Below are positions 61,825 through 64,000 of a DNA stretch of 64,000 nt, one piece after another. Within the stretch, counting starts at the first letter, position 1. The number at the start of each line of letters is the position of its first letter. The position numbers and the translations under genes are program-made. The notes beneath the pieces were generated by a model. The model was not told where the DNA came from. It was given only the letters and a program-made list of their open reading frames with translations, and did no database searches. The stretch comes from Verrucomicrobiia bacterium. GTDB lineage: Bacteria > Verrucomicrobiota > Verrucomicrobiia > Limisphaerales > JADLHS01. The DNA lies in the NCBI GenBank assembly GCA_011525685.1, contig WYBW01000124.1, positions 1-64,000 of the forward strand, written 5' to 3'.

Positions 61825-61864
61825 CGGACGGGCGACGATCTGAGCGGGGCAATCGTCAAGCTCC

Positions 61865-63364
61865 ATGAACCTGCGTGGCAAATGGGTTTACCTGGTCCTG
61901 TTGGCGGTCTGGCTGATGGTCCTGGCCTGGCAGGCCGCCGAGCACGCCCGCGTCCGCCAGTCCGCCCGCGCGGCGCTCATCAACCGTGCCCGCGACATCT
62001 CCAGCACCCTCGGCATCGTCATCCGTTCCCAACGTCACTTCGGCGTCATCTCCAAGGAACGCTTGGAATCCGCTCTTACGGAACTGGTCAGCCAGGGAGA
62101 ATTGAGCGGCGTGGCCCTGCGCAACGCGGCGGGCGAAGTCGTCGCCTCCGCCGGCGTGCCCTTTGACGACCAGACCCGCGCCGCCGTCGGCCCGGCCGAA
62201 CTGTGGAAAGACCAGACCGTCATCCTCATGAACCTGGTGGACCTGGGCGCCAACGTCCCGCGCGACCTGGAGCGTACCAATCCCCCGCTCGTGCTGTCCC
62301 GTGACAACTTCATGCGACCCGGAGAAGCCAACCGCGGCGAACCATACCGCGAACGCCCGCCGCCACCGCCCCCTGATGAAATGCAAGCCAACGAAGACGG
62401 CGAACTGGCTGCCCGTGGGCGCGGTCGTCCCCGCGGCGGATCGGACGGGCGACCCCGATTTGCCCGGCCTTTCTGGATGGACGAAGACGAGTACAAGACC
62501 CTGATCCAAAAACAGGGCGTTCACAGTTTTGTTCTCGCCATGTCCACGCGACCGATGCACGAAGCCAGTCGCGCGGACTTCTGGATGCGGCTGCTCGTGG
62601 TCACCTTCGCCACCGCTTCCGTGATCGGCATCGGCCTCGCTTGGGGGCACGTTGGTAAATCCGCCGATCTGCAGATCCGGCTGGTGCGCGCCAGCGAACT
62701 GAACTCGCACTTGAAACGCATGAACGTGGCCGCCGCGGGATTGGCCCACGAAACCCGCAACCCCCTCAACATCATCCGCGGCCTCGCCCAGATGATCTCC
62801 AAGCAGCCGGACACCCCGGACGAAATCCGCCGCAAATCCCAGGACATCGTTGCCGAAACCGACCGCGTCACCGCCCAACTCAACGAATTCATCAACTACT
62901 CCCGCCCCCGCGAAGTCCGCCGCGCCCCGCTGCCCTTGAACGCCGCCATTGGCGAAGTCGCGCGCGCCCTCAGCTACGACCTGGAGGAAAAAAGTATTGA
63001 CCTGCAAATCCAGGGCGAAAACCTCGTCATTCAGGCCGACGAACAGATGTTTCGTCAGGCACTCTTCAACCTCCTGCTCAACGCCGTTCAGGCCGTCGGG
63101 CGGGGCGGGCAGGTTCAGGTCGTCGCCCAGAAGCGCAACGCCTCCGAAGCCGTGCTCGAGGTCCGCGACAACGGCCCGGGCGTGCCGCCGGACCGGCGGG
63201 CCGAGATCTTCAAACCCTACTTCACCCTCCAACAACAGGGCACCGGCCTGGGACTGGCCGTCGTCCAGCAAATCGTCCTTGCTCACGGGTGGGAGATCGA
63301 ATGTCTGGGCAATGAACCCCGCGGTGCCGTCTTCCGCATCACCCACTTGAAACTCGCCGCCTGA
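61865..63364 (+). CDS. Sensor histidine kinase (NtrB-like)
   Basis: A 499-residue membrane kinase. TM1 is about 7-24 and TM2 about 241-262, flanking a periplasmic sensor that contains a Pro-rich stretch (about 163-172). The H box is AAGLAHETRNPLNIIRGLAQM with His295. The N box is ALFNLLLNAVQAVG, then G boxes DNGPGVPPDRR and GTGLGLAVVQQI. It autophosphorylates and should pass the phosphate to the adjacent NtrC-type regulator, 19 bp downstream. It is in line with the secretion genes (40 bp after the secretin), so it may sense the state of secretion or of the envelope (inference). Confidence 0.85.
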   Translation: MNLRGKWVYLVLLAVWLMVLAWQAAEHARVRQSARAALINRARDISSTLGIVIRSQRHFGVISKERLESALTELVSQGELSGVALRNAAGEVVASAGVPFDDQTRAAVGPAELWKDQTVILMNLVDLGANVPRDLERTNPPLVLSRDNFMRPGEANRGEPYRERPPPPPPDEMQANEDGELAARGRGRPRGGSDGRPRFARPFWMDEDEYKTLIQKQGVHSFVLAMSTRPMHEASRADFWMRLLVVTFATASVIGIGLAWGHVGKSADLQIRLVRASELNSHLKRMNVAAAGLAHETRNPLNIIRGLAQMISKQPDTPDEIRRKSQDIVAETDRVTAQLNEFINYSRPREVRRAPLPLNAAIGEVARALSYDLEEKSIDLQIQGENLVIQADEQMFRQALFNLLLNAVQAVGRGGQVQVVAQKRNASEAVLEVRDNGPGVPPDRRAEIFKPYFTLQQQGTGLGLAVVQQIVLAHGWEIECLGNEPRGAVFRITHLKLAA

Positions 63365-63383
63365 ACGGGCTACCCTTGCGGAC

Positions 63384-64000
63384 GTGGCAGCCGCACATCG
63401 CAAAAACGGTGAGAAAGCGCCCCGCATCCTGATCGTGGACGACGATGCCGGCCAGCGCAGCCTCCTCGATTCCTTCCTCCGGAGCCAAGGCTTCGACACC
63501 ATCCCCGTCCCCTCCGGCGAAGCCGCTTTGGAGGTCCTGCGCCAGCAGGAGATTCAAATGATGATTTCCGATGTGCGCATGCCCGGCCTCTCCGGATTGG
63601 AAACCCTCCGCCGCGCCCGCAAAGAACACGCCCGCCTGCCCGTCCTCCTCGTCACCGGTTACGCCGATGTCCGCGAAGCCGTCGGCGCCATGCGCGACGG
63701 AGCCATCAATTACCTCAGCAAGCCCATTGACTTGGACGAACTCCTCGTCACCGTCCAACAGGTCACCGGCTTGAGCCGGGCCGTCCCGGTGCAGTTCGGC
63801 GAGCACCGCCCCCTGCCGCCGCACGTCGTTGCCGAGAGTCCCTTGATGAAGGCCGTCCTCCACGAAGCCTCCTTGATTGCCCCTTCGGAAAGCCGCGTCC
63901 TCATCACTGGCGAAAGCGGTGTCGGCAAAGAGGTCCTGGCCGACGTCATCCACGCCTGGAGCCCGCGCGCCTCCGGCCCGATGGTCAAGGTCAATTGCGC
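63384..64000 (+). CDS. NtrC-family sigma-54 response regulator (partial)
   Basis: The reading frame runs from GTG 63384 off the window end (205 codons visible). The receiver domain has acidic pocket DDD (about 18-20), phosphoacceptor Asp62 in ISDVRMPG, the Thr/Lys pair in LLVTGYADVREAV and Lys112 in YLSKPIDLDE. A linker leads to the sigma-54 activation domain, which starts VVAESPLMKAVLHEA and has the Walker A GESGVGKE (about 175-182). The GAFTGA loop and the DNA-binding domain lie outside. It is the likely activator of the sigma-54 promoter at 48469. Confidence 0.85.
   Translation, partial: MAAAHRKNGEKAPRILIVDDDAGQRSLLDSFLRSQGFDTIPVPSGEAALEVLRQQEIQMMISDVRMPGLSGLETLRRARKEHARLPVLLVTGYADVREAVGAMRDGAINYLSKPIDLDELLVTVQQVTGLSRAVPVQFGEHRPLPPHVVAESPLMKAVLHEASLIAPSESRVLITGESGVGKEVLADVIHAWSPRASGPMVKVNC

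Overview
The window looks like a chromosomal segment of a Verrucomicrobiota bacterium, probably of the Pedosphaerales/Limisphaerales group. The reasons are a PVC-type CxxCH heme protein, DUF1080, PmoA-like, Gfo/Idh/MocA and FG-GAP proteins with Sec or Tat signals, many secreted glycoside hydrolases, and dense small palindromic repeats that are often read through as protein. This assignment rests on family content and style only. No rRNA, tRNA, CRISPR array or replication origin was seen.

Layout. 1-660: two small minus-strand ORFs of unknown function. 801-8315: a secreted heme/beta-propeller protein, a two-domain CbiX-like protein, a GH99-like hydrolase and a Tat-exported amidohydrolase. 8424-14473: an antitoxin with a truncated ParE-like toxin remnant, then a type III-like restriction-modification locus (mod 12638-14473, res 8997-11525) whose two genes are separated by a REP-associated tyrosine transposase (RAYT) and four REP units. 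15041-28197: secreted carbohydrate-active proteins (a GHL6-like protein, an unknown, a GH30 fused to a second clan-A-like domain, FG-GAP and beta-helix proteins) around a glycerol-1-phosphate dehydrogenase homologue. 28783-36037: phosphohexomutase, a lone nuoA, DUF1638, DUF1080, PmoA-like and Gfo/Idh/MocA genes. 36307-36815: a MazF-like toxin-antitoxin pair. 37145-45968: a four-gene polysaccharide cluster (GH127, GH2, pectate-lyase-like, beta-helix). 46051-48322: DUF4202 and an unusual ClpX-like ATPase.

48469-64000 is a type II secretion locus in the order gspE-F-G-H-I-J-K-L-M-C-D, preceded by a small exported protein with a close match to a sigma-54 promoter and followed by a sensor kinase and an NtrC-type regulator that runs off the window. 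Its secretin is encoded by two consecutive genes. The break falls inside one N-type domain and the second half has its own signal peptide. The locus could export the hydrolases encoded upstream, and the kinase/NtrC pair could drive it from the sigma-54 promoter. Both links are inference.

Repeats are the second theme: RAYT-associated REP units, a 213-bp MITE-like element with 13-bp terminal inverted repeats and a 9-bp target duplication, palindromes of the CCTCACCCC...GGGAGAGGG type, GACAGGCG/CGCCTGTC palindromes and A-rich micro-repeats. Several lie inside reading frames, preferentially in the N-terminal leader of exported proteins or prepilins and in interdomain linkers.
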